From a bacterium (GTDB lineage: Bacteria; Desulfobacterota; DSWW01): a DNA stretch of 38,574 nucleotides. Within the stretch, counting starts at the first letter, position 1. Each line of letters starts with the position of its first letter. Made by a program: the position numbers and the translations under genes. Under the pieces are notes generated by a model. The model had not been told where the DNA came from and ran no database searches. It saw only the letters and a list, made by a program, of their open reading frames with translations. The DNA lies in NCBI GenBank assembly GCA_015486285.1, contig WFRX01000435.1, positions 1-38,574 on the forward strand. Reading direction: 5' to 3'. Positions 24,793-32,723 of this stretch are shown in pieces.

Positions 24793-25497
24793 GTGGATAC
24801 GAACAAGATCATCCTGATTACGGGAACCCGGAAGGGTATCGGCCGGTATCTTTCGGAATATTATCTGGAGAAGGGCCTTGTGGTGATCGGATGTTCCCGG
24901 GGAGAGAGCGATCTGGCCCATCCTCGTTACGAGCATTTCTGCATCGACGTGGCGGACGAAAAACGGGTCGTCGAGATGATCGCCGCGGTGCGGAAACGGC
25001 ATGGCCGAATCGACTATCTCCTGAACAATGCCGGCATTGCCGCCATGAACCACTCCCTGCTCACCCCCCTGTCGGTCGTGGAGCGGATTTTCAGAACCAA
25101 TGTGTTCGGCACCTTTCTCTTCTGCCGGGAGGTGGGCAAGGTCATGGCGAAGAGCAAGGCGGGCAGGATCGTCAACTTCGCCACGGTCGCCACGCCCTTG
25201 AAGCTGGAAGGGGAAAGCGCCTATGCGGCCTCCAAGGCGGCGATCGTCAGCTTGACGCAAGTCCTGGCGCGTGAATTTGCGCCTTTCCATATTACGGTGA
25301 ATGCCCTGGGCCCGACGCCGGTCTACACGGATCTGGTCAGGAATGTTCCCAAGGAAAAGATGGAAAGATTGCTCCAGATGCAGACGATCCGGAGATTCGG
25401 CACCTTTGAAGACATCTCGAATGTTCTCGATTTCTTCCTGCAGGACGGGAGCCGGTTCATCACGGGGCAGGTCATCTACCTCGGAGGGGTCAGCTGA
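24793..25497 (+). CDS. SDR family reductase (FabG-like) with Thr at the catalytic Ser
   Basis: The protein has 234 residues from GTG 24793 (AGGAAGG upstream). Glycine motif TGTRKGIG lies at residues 10-17, NNAG at 78-81, and Tyr144-x-x-x-Lys148 in YAASK. The residue 13 before the Tyr, normally Ser, is Thr131. The Arg in GCSRGES after the second strand suggests NADPH. The C-terminal FITGQVIYLGGVS is typical of FabG-type reductases. The stop overlaps the next start (TGATG), so translation is coupled to the ligase. Likely role: reduction of a keto group on the product or carrier-bound intermediate. Confidence 0.9.
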   Translation: MDTNKIILITGTRKGIGRYLSEYYLEKGLVVIGCSRGESDLAHPRYEHFCIDVADEKRVVEMIAAVRKRHGRIDYLLNNAGIAAMNHSLLTPLSVVERIFRTNVFGTFLFCREVGKVMAKSKAGRIVNFATVATPLKLEGESAYAASKAAIVSLTQVLAREFAPFHITVNALGPTPVYTDLVRNVPKEKMERLLQMQTIRRFGTFEDISNVLDFFLQDGSRFITGQVIYLGGVS

Positions 25498-26840
25498 TGC
25501 TGGGCCTGCTCCTCGACCAATTGGGTGCTTACGCTTCTTCGGGAAGAAGCGCGATTATCGACCACGACCGGGTGTTCCGTTACGGCGATCTGCTCGAAAG
25601 GATCGAATCTTGGGATAGCCGGTTCGCGGAGAAGGGGATCGGCCCGGGCCGTGTCGTTGTCATACGGTCTGATTTCAGCGTGGATGCGATCGCTCTGTTC
25701 ATTTCGACCATCAAGAATGATTGCGTCGTGGTTCCCATCGTTGAGAACGATATTCCCCGGGAAGAAATCGCGGCGATCTCCCAGGCGGATTGGTGGGTCG
25801 ATATGGAACCGGACGGACGGGTTCGATGGGAATCCGTGGGGGGCCGGGCCTCCAAGTCGGGCCTGCTGGCCGATCTCACCGAGGAGGGGAAGCCGGGCCT
25901 TATCTTCTTTTCGTCGGGGTCGACAGGAAAGCCGAAGGCGATTCTGCACAACGTGGAGAACCTCTTTAGCAAGTACCAGTCCTCCCGGAAGGCTTACAGC
26001 ACCCTGGCCTTCCTGTTGTTCGATCACATCGCGGGTATCGATACCGTGTTCTATACCTTGTTTGCGGGGGGTACGGTTGTCATCCCGTCCGCCAGGGATC
26101 CGCGGACCGTCCTGGAGACGATCGACCGATTTCAGGTGGAGGTCTTTTCCACGACACCGAGCTTTCTGAACTGGATGCTCTTGACCGGGGACCTGGACTC
26201 CTTTGACCTGTCTTCCCTGAAGATCATTACCTTCGGGTCGGAAAGGATGTCGGAGTCAACCCTGGCCAACATGCAGCGCAGGTTCGGGGACCGGGTGAAA
26301 CTGATGCAGAAGTACGGAACGACCGAATTCGGCAGCCCGGTTTCGAAGAGCAGGGATGACGACCCGTTGTGGATCCAGTTCAAGAGGGAGAACTTCGATT
26401 ACAAGGTCGTTGATAACAGGCTCTTTGTGAAATCCCCCATGTCCATGGTCGGGTACCTGAATGATGCGGGGGCGGACATTGTCGACGGCTGGCTCGATAC
26501 CGGGGATGTGGTTGAAGTGGACGGCGAATGGATGAAGATCCTCGGCAGGCAGAGCGATATCATCAATGTGGGGGGCCAGAAGGTATACCCCTCCGAGGTG
26601 GAATCGGTCCTGTTGGAGATCGAGAATATCTCGGATGTATCCGTGTACGGGATCCCGAACCCGATCATGGGACATGTCGTTGCGGCGAGAATCAATCTCT
26701 TTGAAGATGAGCCGGCGCAGGCCGTGAAAAAGAAGATAAGACGCCATTGCAAGGACCGGCTCGAAACATTCAAGATCCCGGCTTCTGTTGAAGTCACCAA
26801 AGAGAAGCTGGTTTCGGATCGATTCAAGAAGGTCAGGTAG
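25497..26840 (+). CDS. Short AMP-forming acyl/aryl ligase (adenylate-forming family)
   Basis: The protein has 447 residues, compact for the ANL superfamily (commonly 500 or more). P-loop FFSSGSTGKPKAIL is at about 137-150, the A5 motif QKYGTTEFGSP at 271-281, GWLDTGDVVE at 331-340, the hinge ILGRQSD at 348-354 followed by INVGGQKVYPSEVE, and a C-terminal Lys in SDRFKKVR at the expected catalytic position. So both domains are complete, and the shortening lies in the N-terminal part. It activates a carboxylic acid as the acyl-adenylate and passes it to CoA or, as the operon suggests, to the adjacent ACP. Coupled to the SDR by a 1-base overlap; it converges with the KAS III gene, stops 11 bp apart. 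Confidence 0.9.
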   Translation: MLGLLLDQLGAYASSGRSAIIDHDRVFRYGDLLERIESWDSRFAEKGIGPGRVVVIRSDFSVDAIALFISTIKNDCVVVPIVENDIPREEIAAISQADWWVDMEPDGRVRWESVGGRASKSGLLADLTEEGKPGLIFFSSGSTGKPKAILHNVENLFSKYQSSRKAYSTLAFLLFDHIAGIDTVFYTLFAGGTVVIPSARDPRTVLETIDRFQVEVFSTTPSFLNWMLLTGDLDSFDLSSLKIITFGSERMSESTLANMQRRFGDRVKLMQKYGTTEFGSPVSKSRDDDPLWIQFKRENFDYKVVDNRLFVKSPMSMVGYLNDAGADIVDGWLDTGDVVEVDGEWMKILGRQSDIINVGGQKVYPSEVESVLLEIENISDVSVYGIPNPIMGHVVAARINLFEDEPAQAVKKKIRRHCKDRLETFKIPASVEVTKEKLVSDRFKKVR

Positions 26841-26851
26841 TCCGTTACGGC

Positions 26852-27847
26852 TCAGCCGGCAGGCCCTGATCTCACCAGCCCGGCGGCGAACAGATAATCC
26901 GCGGCCGCCAGCAGGAGCGTGTTTCCGGCCAGCCTGTCCGAGCGTTTCAATGCGTCGAGCCCGATAATCAGATCCGAGCCGCTGTGGCCGTAATCGTGGC
27001 CCGTGACACAGACCTGATCTTCCCGCAGGTTGAGCAGCCGGCGCAGCATGTTCAGGAACGACGGACTGATCTGTGTTGCAACCAGGTGGTCGATTTCGCT
27101 CAGATCGATACGCGCGCGCAGGCCTGCCATCGCCTCTTTCAACCGTTCCAGGAAAATCATGGCCGTGTCGACCGGCGTGTGCGCGGGGTTGAGATACAGC
27201 CTGGCGTCCGCGTCAGGCCCCGGAAAGCGTGTGCCGCCCGCGGCGCGCGTTTTGAGGTCGTTGAACGGCGGGTGAGACAGCAGTTCGGAACCGCAGAAAT
27301 ATCCGAGGGAACCCCCGGCGCGGCGTTCCGCCGGGGCGGCTGCGAGGAGCGCCGACGCGGAGTCGGAAAAGCCGGCCAACTGCGATGGGGCCTCCCTGCG
27401 CTCGATGAAGGAGCTGTTGCGGTCCGCGCAGATGACGGCGCCCAGACCCGCGGCGTCGTTCCCGAGCCAGCCCGACAGGGCGCTCAGGGCGACCAAGGCG
27501 CCGGCGCAGCCGGCGTTGAGATCGATGCCGACACAGGTCCTTGGACATCCCAGGATGCCGCCCACCTCCGTGGCGAGGGACCAGGGTGGCGCGTAGTCGC
27601 CGAAGGTCCCGATAGAAAGGATAAACCGGAGCTCGTCCGGAGAACGTCCGGCATCCGACAGGGCCGTTCGCAGAGCCGTGGCGGCCATTTCGCTCGGATG
27701 CATGTCCTCCCCGCACACGCATACGTGCTCCCATCCCATGTAACTTTTCGGGTCGTCGATTTCGGCGATCTCCGTGACCTTGAATCGTTGCGGGAAATAT
27801 GTGGCGGTCGCGATGATCCGAATGTTGTCGCCCTTGAGAAATCCCAT
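26852..27847 (-). CDS. KAS III-like synthase/acyltransferase with altered active site
   Basis: The protein has 331 residues from ATG 27847 (RBS AAGGAGGG); a frame running back to 28132 is non-homologous and overlaps the hydrolase. It has the thiolase fold of the FabH family: the nucleophile Cys114 is in DLNAGCAGALVAL and the C-terminal domain follows. Aligned by eye with E. coli FabH, the decarboxylation pair is changed: His244 (PHQAN) becomes Thr258 (ATQIS), and Asn274 (HGNTS) becomes His288 in DYGHSGSD, with Asp292 nearby. This Cys/His/Asp set is more like KAS III-type acyltransferases that form esters (CerJ-type) than a malonyl-ACP condensing enzyme. It faces the ACP-ligase operon. Confidence 0.88.
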   Translation of the reverse strand: MGFLKGDNIRIIATATYFPQRFKVTEIAEIDDPKSYMGWEHVCVCGEDMHPSEMAATALRTALSDAGRSPDELRFILSIGTFGDYAPPWSLATEVGGILGCPRTCVGIDLNAGCAGALVALSALSGWLGNDAAGLGAVICADRNSSFIERREAPSQLAGFSDSASALLAAAPAERRAGGSLGYFCGSELLSHPPFNDLKTRAAGGTRFPGPDADARLYLNPAHTPVDTAMIFLERLKEAMAGLRARIDLSEIDHLVATQISPSFLNMLRRLLNLREDQVCVTGHDYGHSGSDLIIGLDALKRSDRLAGNTLLLAAADYLFAAGLVRSGPAG

Positions 27848-27962
27848 TCGTCTTTTGCCCTCCTTACTCAGAGATGTGTCGGGCCGTACTGCAGCGGGCC
27901 CTTTATCCTTCGGGTGGCCGGTGGGGCATCCGTCGCTTCCGGCGCGGCGCCTCGCCCGCGTC

Positions 27963-28922
27963 TCAGGGGGCGGTCGGTTCCTGGAAGACCGGAGGTCTTC
28001 CTGCCCCCGCAGGGTGACCCGGCGCCGGGCCTCGCACAGGCTCACGCTCCGAGGGAGGGGCCTCGAGGTGGGCGAGAAACCGCTCGATGTCTTCTGCCAG
28101 CGGTGCGCTGTGCATGTATTTGTTCGACGCACAGGGCAGGAGGTCGGCCGTCTGGATCGTCTCGGCCATCCGGGTCATGTCGTCCGAGGCGTGCAGCTTG
28201 TCGGTGGATGCATAGGCGATCCGGGCCGGGGCCTTGACCGTTTCCAGGTCCGGCCAGACCTGATAGTGCATGAAGGCCCGGCCTGAAAGCTTGATCCGCA
28301 GGGGATGTGCGGAAAGGATCGTACGTTCGTACCGCTGCATTTGCTCGGGCTCCTCCTCCACGTTCACCCGAAAATGCCTGAAGTACCAGACGATGAAGTG
28401 CTTCACCACGTGGTAGGCGGGGGAGGGGAACAGGTAGGGCATCCAGCGGAGGGAGACAGGGATTCGGAATTCGTTTGCCGGCCCGATGAGAAAGGCGCCC
28501 CTTGCCTGCAGCCGTTCATGCTTCAATGCCTCGAGCAGGACCGTGGCCCCCAGTGAACTGCCGCACACCACTGCCTCTTCCATGTCGACCGGCAGCCGGG
28601 AGCAGGCGGTGATCACATCTTCGGAAAAACGTTCCATGCGGAAGTCGTCCGTCCGCAGGCGCCTCTTGTGGAATTGCGCCGACGCCTTCTCCCGTGTTTC
28701 GATATAGTAGACAGGATGCCGCCGGGTGAGGGCTCGCAGAAAGTCGGTCCATCCCGCCACGATAGACACCCATCCGGCCACGAACACGATCGGGGGGCCC
28801 GCCTCATCGGTCTTCGGCCGCCAGCATACGACCCGGAGGCTCACCTCGTCCTTCACCGCGATCCTCTGCTCGCGGAAGGATGCGTGGCGGGCGGCGATCG
28901 GGTCCCTCCCCCTTTCCGACAT
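27963..28922 (-). CDS. Alpha/beta hydrolase
   Basis: The protein has 319 residues from ATG 28922 (GGAGG at 5 bases); the frame back to 29009 is not used. Nucleophile elbow is GSSLG with Ser123 (VVCGSSLGATVLLEAL). Oxyanion/HG-like region is IVFVAGWVSIVAGW. The acid is probably in AYASTDKLHASDDM and the catalytic His in NKYMHSAPLAEDIERFL. No signal peptide. The extended C-terminus is Pro/Glu-rich and looks disordered. It lies 115 bp upstream of the KAS III gene on the same strand and is probably co-transcribed, so it may act as thioesterase or hydrolase for the carrier-bound product. Confidence 0.85.
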   Translation of the reverse strand: MSERGRDPIAARHASFREQRIAVKDEVSLRVVCWRPKTDEAGPPIVFVAGWVSIVAGWTDFLRALTRRHPVYYIETREKASAQFHKRRLRTDDFRMERFSEDVITACSRLPVDMEEAVVCGSSLGATVLLEALKHERLQARGAFLIGPANEFRIPVSLRWMPYLFPSPAYHVVKHFIVWYFRHFRVNVEEEPEQMQRYERTILSAHPLRIKLSGRAFMHYQVWPDLETVKAPARIAYASTDKLHASDDMTRMAETIQTADLLPCASNKYMHSAPLAEDIERFLAHLEAPPSEREPVRGPAPGHPAGAGRPPVFQEPTAP

Positions 28923-28988
28923 GGGAACCTCCACTGGAAGTGCAGGATCGAGAATCCAAGTATAGAAACAGAGGCCGCCGCCGGTCAA

Positions 28989-29041
28989 GGGAGACAAAAA
29001 GGGGGACAAAAAAGGGGACGCACCTCTTTTTCCGGTTCCCC
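28989..29041. repeat. Tandem GGGGACAAAAA repeat with hairpin
   Basis: Three near-copies stand head to tail: GGGAGACAAAAA (28989-29000), GGGGGACAAAAAA (29001-29013) and GGGGACGCACCTCTTTTTCC from 29014, closed by GGTTCCCC to 29041, so the last unit can fold on itself. Strings of the type AAAAGGGGACGCACCTCTTTTTC recall extragenic repeats linked to REP-associated tyrosine transposases; no such transposase is present here. It sits in the divergent gap between the hydrolase and DUF2760 genes and may affect both leaders. Confidence 0.45.
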
Positions 29042-29128
29042 GGCGGATTCATGGGCGAGACCCCTTGATGGAGGGGACGAGAATCCGGAGAATAGAAGAT
29101 TTCCCGCTGGTCTAATCAGGAGGTGGTT

Positions 29129-29935
29129 ATGGGACCGAAGAAGGCGTTCACGGTGCAGAGCTTCATCCTCTGTTTCTTGTTCAATGGCCTGCTGCTCGCA
29201 TGCCTGTACTGGCTGGCGAGGCAGGCATGGATCGGTATCCACGACGGGATGGCCCTGGTCACGGGCAGCGGTCTCGCGGGGGTGCCCGATCAGGCCAGGG
29301 AGGCCCTCAGCGGCGTCGGCGCATTGCTGGACAGGCAGCGCGCCCTGATGGCGCCGACCCTGTTCGGGCTTGGAGGGCTCGTGACGCTTGTCCTCTGGAC
29401 CTCTGTCCTGCTGGCCGGGCGCCGGGCCATCGGCGGAGAGGCGGGTGGTGCGGGGGCGGAGGCCGGGCCGAAAGCAGATCCCCTCAAGGAGGAGGTGAAG
29501 AGGCTTGAGAAGGAGTTGCAGGCAGTGAAGGATGCGGCCGCGAAGCCCTCGCCGGCGCCGGCGATTCAGATTCTTTCCATCCTGCAGCGACAGGGGCGGC
29601 TGGTCGACTTTCTCGAGGAGGATCTCAGCCGCTACGAGGACAGCCAGATCGGCGCGGCGGTTCGCAGCATACATCAGGGCTGCAAGGAGGCCCTCTCGCA
29701 GAATATGGGCCTGGAGGCCGTTTATGATCAGGAGGAGGGCACGGAGGTGACGATCCAGCCCGGTTTCGACCCCCGGGCCGTCCGCTTGACCGGAAACGTG
29801 CAGGGAGACCCGCCGTTTCGCGGGGTGCTACGCCATCGGGGATGGCGTGTCGTGCGCATGGACCTCCCGTTGAAGGCGCCGGACAAGGAGATCGACTGGA
29901 TTCTGGCCCCTGCCGAGGTGGAAATCGGCGAGTAG
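29129..29935 (+). CDS. DUF2760 membrane-anchored protein
   Basis: The protein has 268 residues from ATG 29129 (AGGAGG at 6 bases). Two N-terminal transmembrane helices: about 8-30 (FTVQSFILCFLFNGLLLACLYW) and 73-96 (LMAPTLFGLGGLVTLVLW). Then an Ala/Gly/Glu-rich linker, a short coiled coil (KEEVKRLEKELQAVKDAA) and the DUF2760 domain with its conserved AIQILSILQRQGRLVDFLEEDL, QIGAAVRSIHQGC and RHRGWRVVRMDLP. Domain function is unknown, but DUF2760 genes commonly sit beside atypical Hsp70 genes, as here (next gene 45 bp downstream). It probably anchors or recruits that Hsp70 at the inner membrane. Confidence 0.9.
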   Translation: MGPKKAFTVQSFILCFLFNGLLLACLYWLARQAWIGIHDGMALVTGSGLAGVPDQAREALSGVGALLDRQRALMAPTLFGLGGLVTLVLWTSVLLAGRRAIGGEAGGAGAEAGPKADPLKEEVKRLEKELQAVKDAAAKPSPAPAIQILSILQRQGRLVDFLEEDLSRYEDSQIGAAVRSIHQGCKEALSQNMGLEAVYDQEEGTEVTIQPGFDPRAVRLTGNVQGDPPFRGVLRHRGWRVVRMDLPLKAPDKEIDWILAPAEVEIGE

Positions 29936-29980
29936 AACACGTGGAAGACGCAAAACAGACGTAGGGTGAGGAGCACGGCC

Positions 29981-31816
29981 TTGGGAAATCCGAAATACAT
30001 CGTCGGCATCGATCTGGGAACCACGAACTGCGTTGTGGCCTACACGAGGGCGGAGCCTTCCGACGCCGGGGAGGCGGACATCCGCATCTTCGAGATTCCC
30101 CAGTTGGTGAGCCCGGGAGAAGTGGAAGCGAAGGCCCTGCTCTCTTCCTGCCTCCTGCTTCCCGGGCCTCACGATGTTCCTGAAGGCGGGCTCGGCCTCC
30201 CCTGGAGCCGCGAAGAGCCGGACGGTTGCGTGGGGGAGTTTGCGCGGAAGCGGGGAGCGGAAATTCCGCATCGGCTCGTGGCCTCCGCCAAATCGTGGCT
30301 CTGCCACGACGGCGTGGACCGAAGCCGTCCGATTCTTCCCTGGGGCGGCCCTGAAGAGGCCCGGCGCATCTCCCCGGTAGAGGCGTCGGCCCGGCTGCTG
30401 GCGCACCTGCGGGATGCCTGGAATTACGAAATGGCCGCCGGCGATCCGGATGCGCGTCTGGAAGCCCAGGATCTCTATCTCACCGTGCCCGCGTCCTTTG
30501 ACGCGGTGGCGCGGGAGTTGACGGTCCACGCCGCCCGGGCGGCGGGCCTGGAACATTTCACCCTCCTGGAGGAGCCGCAGGCCGCCTTCTATGCCTGGCT
30601 CGAATCCCGGAAGGACCGATGGCGCGAGGAGGTCGGCAAAGGGGACACGATCCTGGTCTGCGATGTGGGCGGCGGGACCACGGATTTCAGCTTGATCGTC
30701 GTGACCGAAGAGGAGGGGAATCTCGCCTTGAAAAGGGTTGCCGTGGGCGACCACATCCTCCTGGGCGGCGACAACATGGACCTGGCCCTCGCCCATGTGA
30801 TCCGGGCGAAGTTGCCGCAGAAGGCGGGGAAGCTGGATGCCTGGCAATTCAGGGGGCTCTGGCACAGCTGCCAGGCGGCCAAGGAGCGCCTCCTGGGGGA
30901 CAGTTCCATCCGGTCGGAGCCGGTCGTGATCCTCGGGCGGGGATCCTCGCTGATCGGCGGCACGCTGCGCACCGAGCTGACCCGCGAGGAGGCCGAGTCG
31001 GTCCTTCTGGACGGGTTCCTGCCCCTGTGCGGATTTTCTGAATCGCCCGAAGGGAGGGTCAGGGCCGGGATGCGGGAAATGGGGCTCCCCTACGAGGCGG
31101 ACCCTGCCGTCACGCGGCATCTCGCCGGGTTCCTGATGCGCCAGAGCGGCCGCTCCGATGCGGAAGAGGGGGGAGGGGCGCCTACCGCCGTTCTCTTCAA
31201 CGGCGGGGTGATGAAGTCCCGCCTGATTCGTGACCGGGTGCTCGAGGTGCTCCGCAGCTGGGGAGAGGAGAGCGGGGCCGGCGATGCGATCCGCGAACTC
31301 GCCGCCGGGGATCTCGACCTGGCGGTGGCCCGCGGGGCCGCCTACTACGGGCTGGCCCGGCGGGGTCGGGGGATTCGTATTCGTGCGGGGACGGCCAGGT
31401 CCTACTACATCGGTATCGAGAGCGCCATGCCTTCCGTGCCCGGGGTCCCCGCACCGCTCAAGGCCCTGTGTGTCGCGCCTTTCGGCATGGAGGAAGGGAG
31501 CGAGGCCTCGATTCGACAGCAGGAGTTCGGCCTTGTCCTCGGTGAGCCGGCCGAGTTCCGTCTCCTCGCCTCCACGACCCGCAGGCGGGATCAGGCGGGA
31601 GAGGTGGTGGAGGACTGGGACGAGGAGATCGATGAGGTGAGCGCCATGGAAACGCTTCTGCCCGCCGACGACGCGGAGGAGGGGGGCGGGATCATTCCGG
31701 TCTGGCTCCAGAGCCGGGTCACCGAGGTGGGGACGCTGGAGATCTGGTGCGTATCCCGGAAGGACGGGAAGCGGTGGAAGCTCGAGTTCAGCCTCCGGGA
31801 GCGCGAGCCCGCTTGA
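29981..31816 (+). CDS. Atypical Hsp70-family ATPase (short)
   Basis: The protein has 611 residues from TTG 29981, which has GAGGAG at 7 bases; GTG 29966 is an alternative. Actin/Hsp70 ATPase motifs: phosphate 1 YIVGIDLGTTNCVVAY, phosphate 2 LVCDVGGGTTDFSLIVV, LLGGDNMDLALA, and adenosine motif VLFNGGVMKS. It departs from DnaK in a distinctive block SAKSWLCHDGVDRSRPILPWG and lacks a DnaK-like substrate-binding domain with EEVD-type tail; after the ATPase there is a beta-rich region ending RVTEVGTLEIWCVSRKDGKRW. It follows DUF2760 and is a paralogue of the larger Hsp70 at 35303. Clients unknown. Confidence 0.9.
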   Translation: MGNPKYIVGIDLGTTNCVVAYTRAEPSDAGEADIRIFEIPQLVSPGEVEAKALLSSCLLLPGPHDVPEGGLGLPWSREEPDGCVGEFARKRGAEIPHRLVASAKSWLCHDGVDRSRPILPWGGPEEARRISPVEASARLLAHLRDAWNYEMAAGDPDARLEAQDLYLTVPASFDAVARELTVHAARAAGLEHFTLLEEPQAAFYAWLESRKDRWREEVGKGDTILVCDVGGGTTDFSLIVVTEEEGNLALKRVAVGDHILLGGDNMDLALAHVIRAKLPQKAGKLDAWQFRGLWHSCQAAKERLLGDSSIRSEPVVILGRGSSLIGGTLRTELTREEAESVLLDGFLPLCGFSESPEGRVRAGMREMGLPYEADPAVTRHLAGFLMRQSGRSDAEEGGGAPTAVLFNGGVMKSRLIRDRVLEVLRSWGEESGAGDAIRELAAGDLDLAVARGAAYYGLARRGRGIRIRAGTARSYYIGIESAMPSVPGVPAPLKALCVAPFGMEEGSEASIRQQEFGLVLGEPAEFRLLASTTRRRDQAGEVVEDWDEEIDEVSAMETLLPADDAEEGGGIIPVWLQSRVTEVGTLEIWCVSRKDGKRWKLEFSLREREPA

Positions 31817-31829
31817 GGCCGGCCCGCTT

Positions 31830-32636
31830 CTACTTCTTCTTCCCGATGCCGCTCAGATCGCCCGGCCCGAAGATGTCGGAGAGGGGCAGCGACAGGGCGA
31901 CCTCCGGGCTGTACCGCATGTATGTGGGGATCGGATACCGTATCCCCTGGGCGTGCGTCTTTTCGAGCCCCTCGACCAGCTTTGCCAGGCCTGCCGCCGG
32001 AACGGCCATGACCATCTCGTGGTCCTGGCAGCCGCCCCAGACCCGGTCCCCGTTGCCGGGCACTACAACCTTGAGGGCCTGGTCCAGGTAGGCCCCGATC
32101 ACGCCTTCCGTGCAGGAGGCGGCCCGGCCGGAGAAGTTGCTTTCGATCGGCTTGCCGCTGTGATAGGTCCCGCCGTGTATCAGGCGCATGAGCTGGGCCG
32201 GGTTGACATAGAACAGGATGACGTGGGGCTCCACCCGGGTCCACTCCAGGGGGGAGTAGACGACGACCAGGTCTTCCCCGAATTCCAGTCCCCGGAACGC
32301 GGCCAGCGCCTCACGGGCCGCATTCGCGTCGCTCGCATAGTTCATGTGGGTCATGAACCGGATCGCCCCCTCTTCGTCCGCAATCCTCTCCCAGCCGTGG
32401 GTGTTGGCCGCGATGGCGCACCCGGCGTCCTCTTTGCCGAAGGCGACGGTCCACCCGTAGCGCCGGGCCATGGCGGCGCCCTGACAGGGCGCCATCCGGA
32501 CCTTCATGTCCCGCAACGGCCTGCGGGCGGAGGGGGGAATCCCGGAGGCCTCCGTGAGGAACCGTACGGCTACGGGAAAGGTGGCCGGGTTGACGAATTT
32601 CCTGACCTCGCCTCCCATCCGATGCCAATGTTCCAT
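31830..32636 (-). CDS. DUF169 family protein
   Basis: The protein has 268 residues; RBS AAAGGAAA. DUF169 features: FVNPATFPVAVRFL at the start, then cysteine-containing blocks APCQGAAMARRYGW, EDAGCAIAANTHGW, AASCTEGVIGAYL and GGCQDHEMVMAVPA, and a closing PLSDIFGP. The conserved cysteines hint at metal or redox chemistry, but the family has no established activity. No membrane segment or signal. It is downstream of the YkgJ gene on the same strand (gap 87 bp) and converges with the Hsp70 gene, stops 13 bp apart. Confidence 0.9.
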   Translation of the reverse strand: MEHWHRMGGEVRKFVNPATFPVAVRFLTEASGIPPSARRPLRDMKVRMAPCQGAAMARRYGWTVAFGKEDAGCAIAANTHGWERIADEEGAIRFMTHMNYASDANAAREALAAFRGLEFGEDLVVVYSPLEWTRVEPHVILFYVNPAQLMRLIHGGTYHSGKPIESNFSGRAASCTEGVIGAYLDQALKVVVPGNGDRVWGGCQDHEMVMAVPAAGLAKLVEGLEKTHAQGIRYPIPTYMRYSPEVALSLPLSDIFGPGDLSGIGKKK

Positions 32637-32723
32637 GGAGTTTCCTTTCTGTACGCGGGACGGGAGCGCATGGGGAACGGGCTTTTTCCTTGCGGGGCCG
32701 TCCCGGATTGGCCGCGGGGGCTT

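Noticed and set aside
23809..25290. 493-codon frame antisense to ACP, methyltransferase and SDR
   Set aside because: It spans three well-identified genes and has no domain of its own.
29828..31120. 430-codon frame antisense to DUF2760 and the first Hsp70
   Set aside because: Shadow frame of GC-rich coding sequence; Hsp70 motifs are on +.
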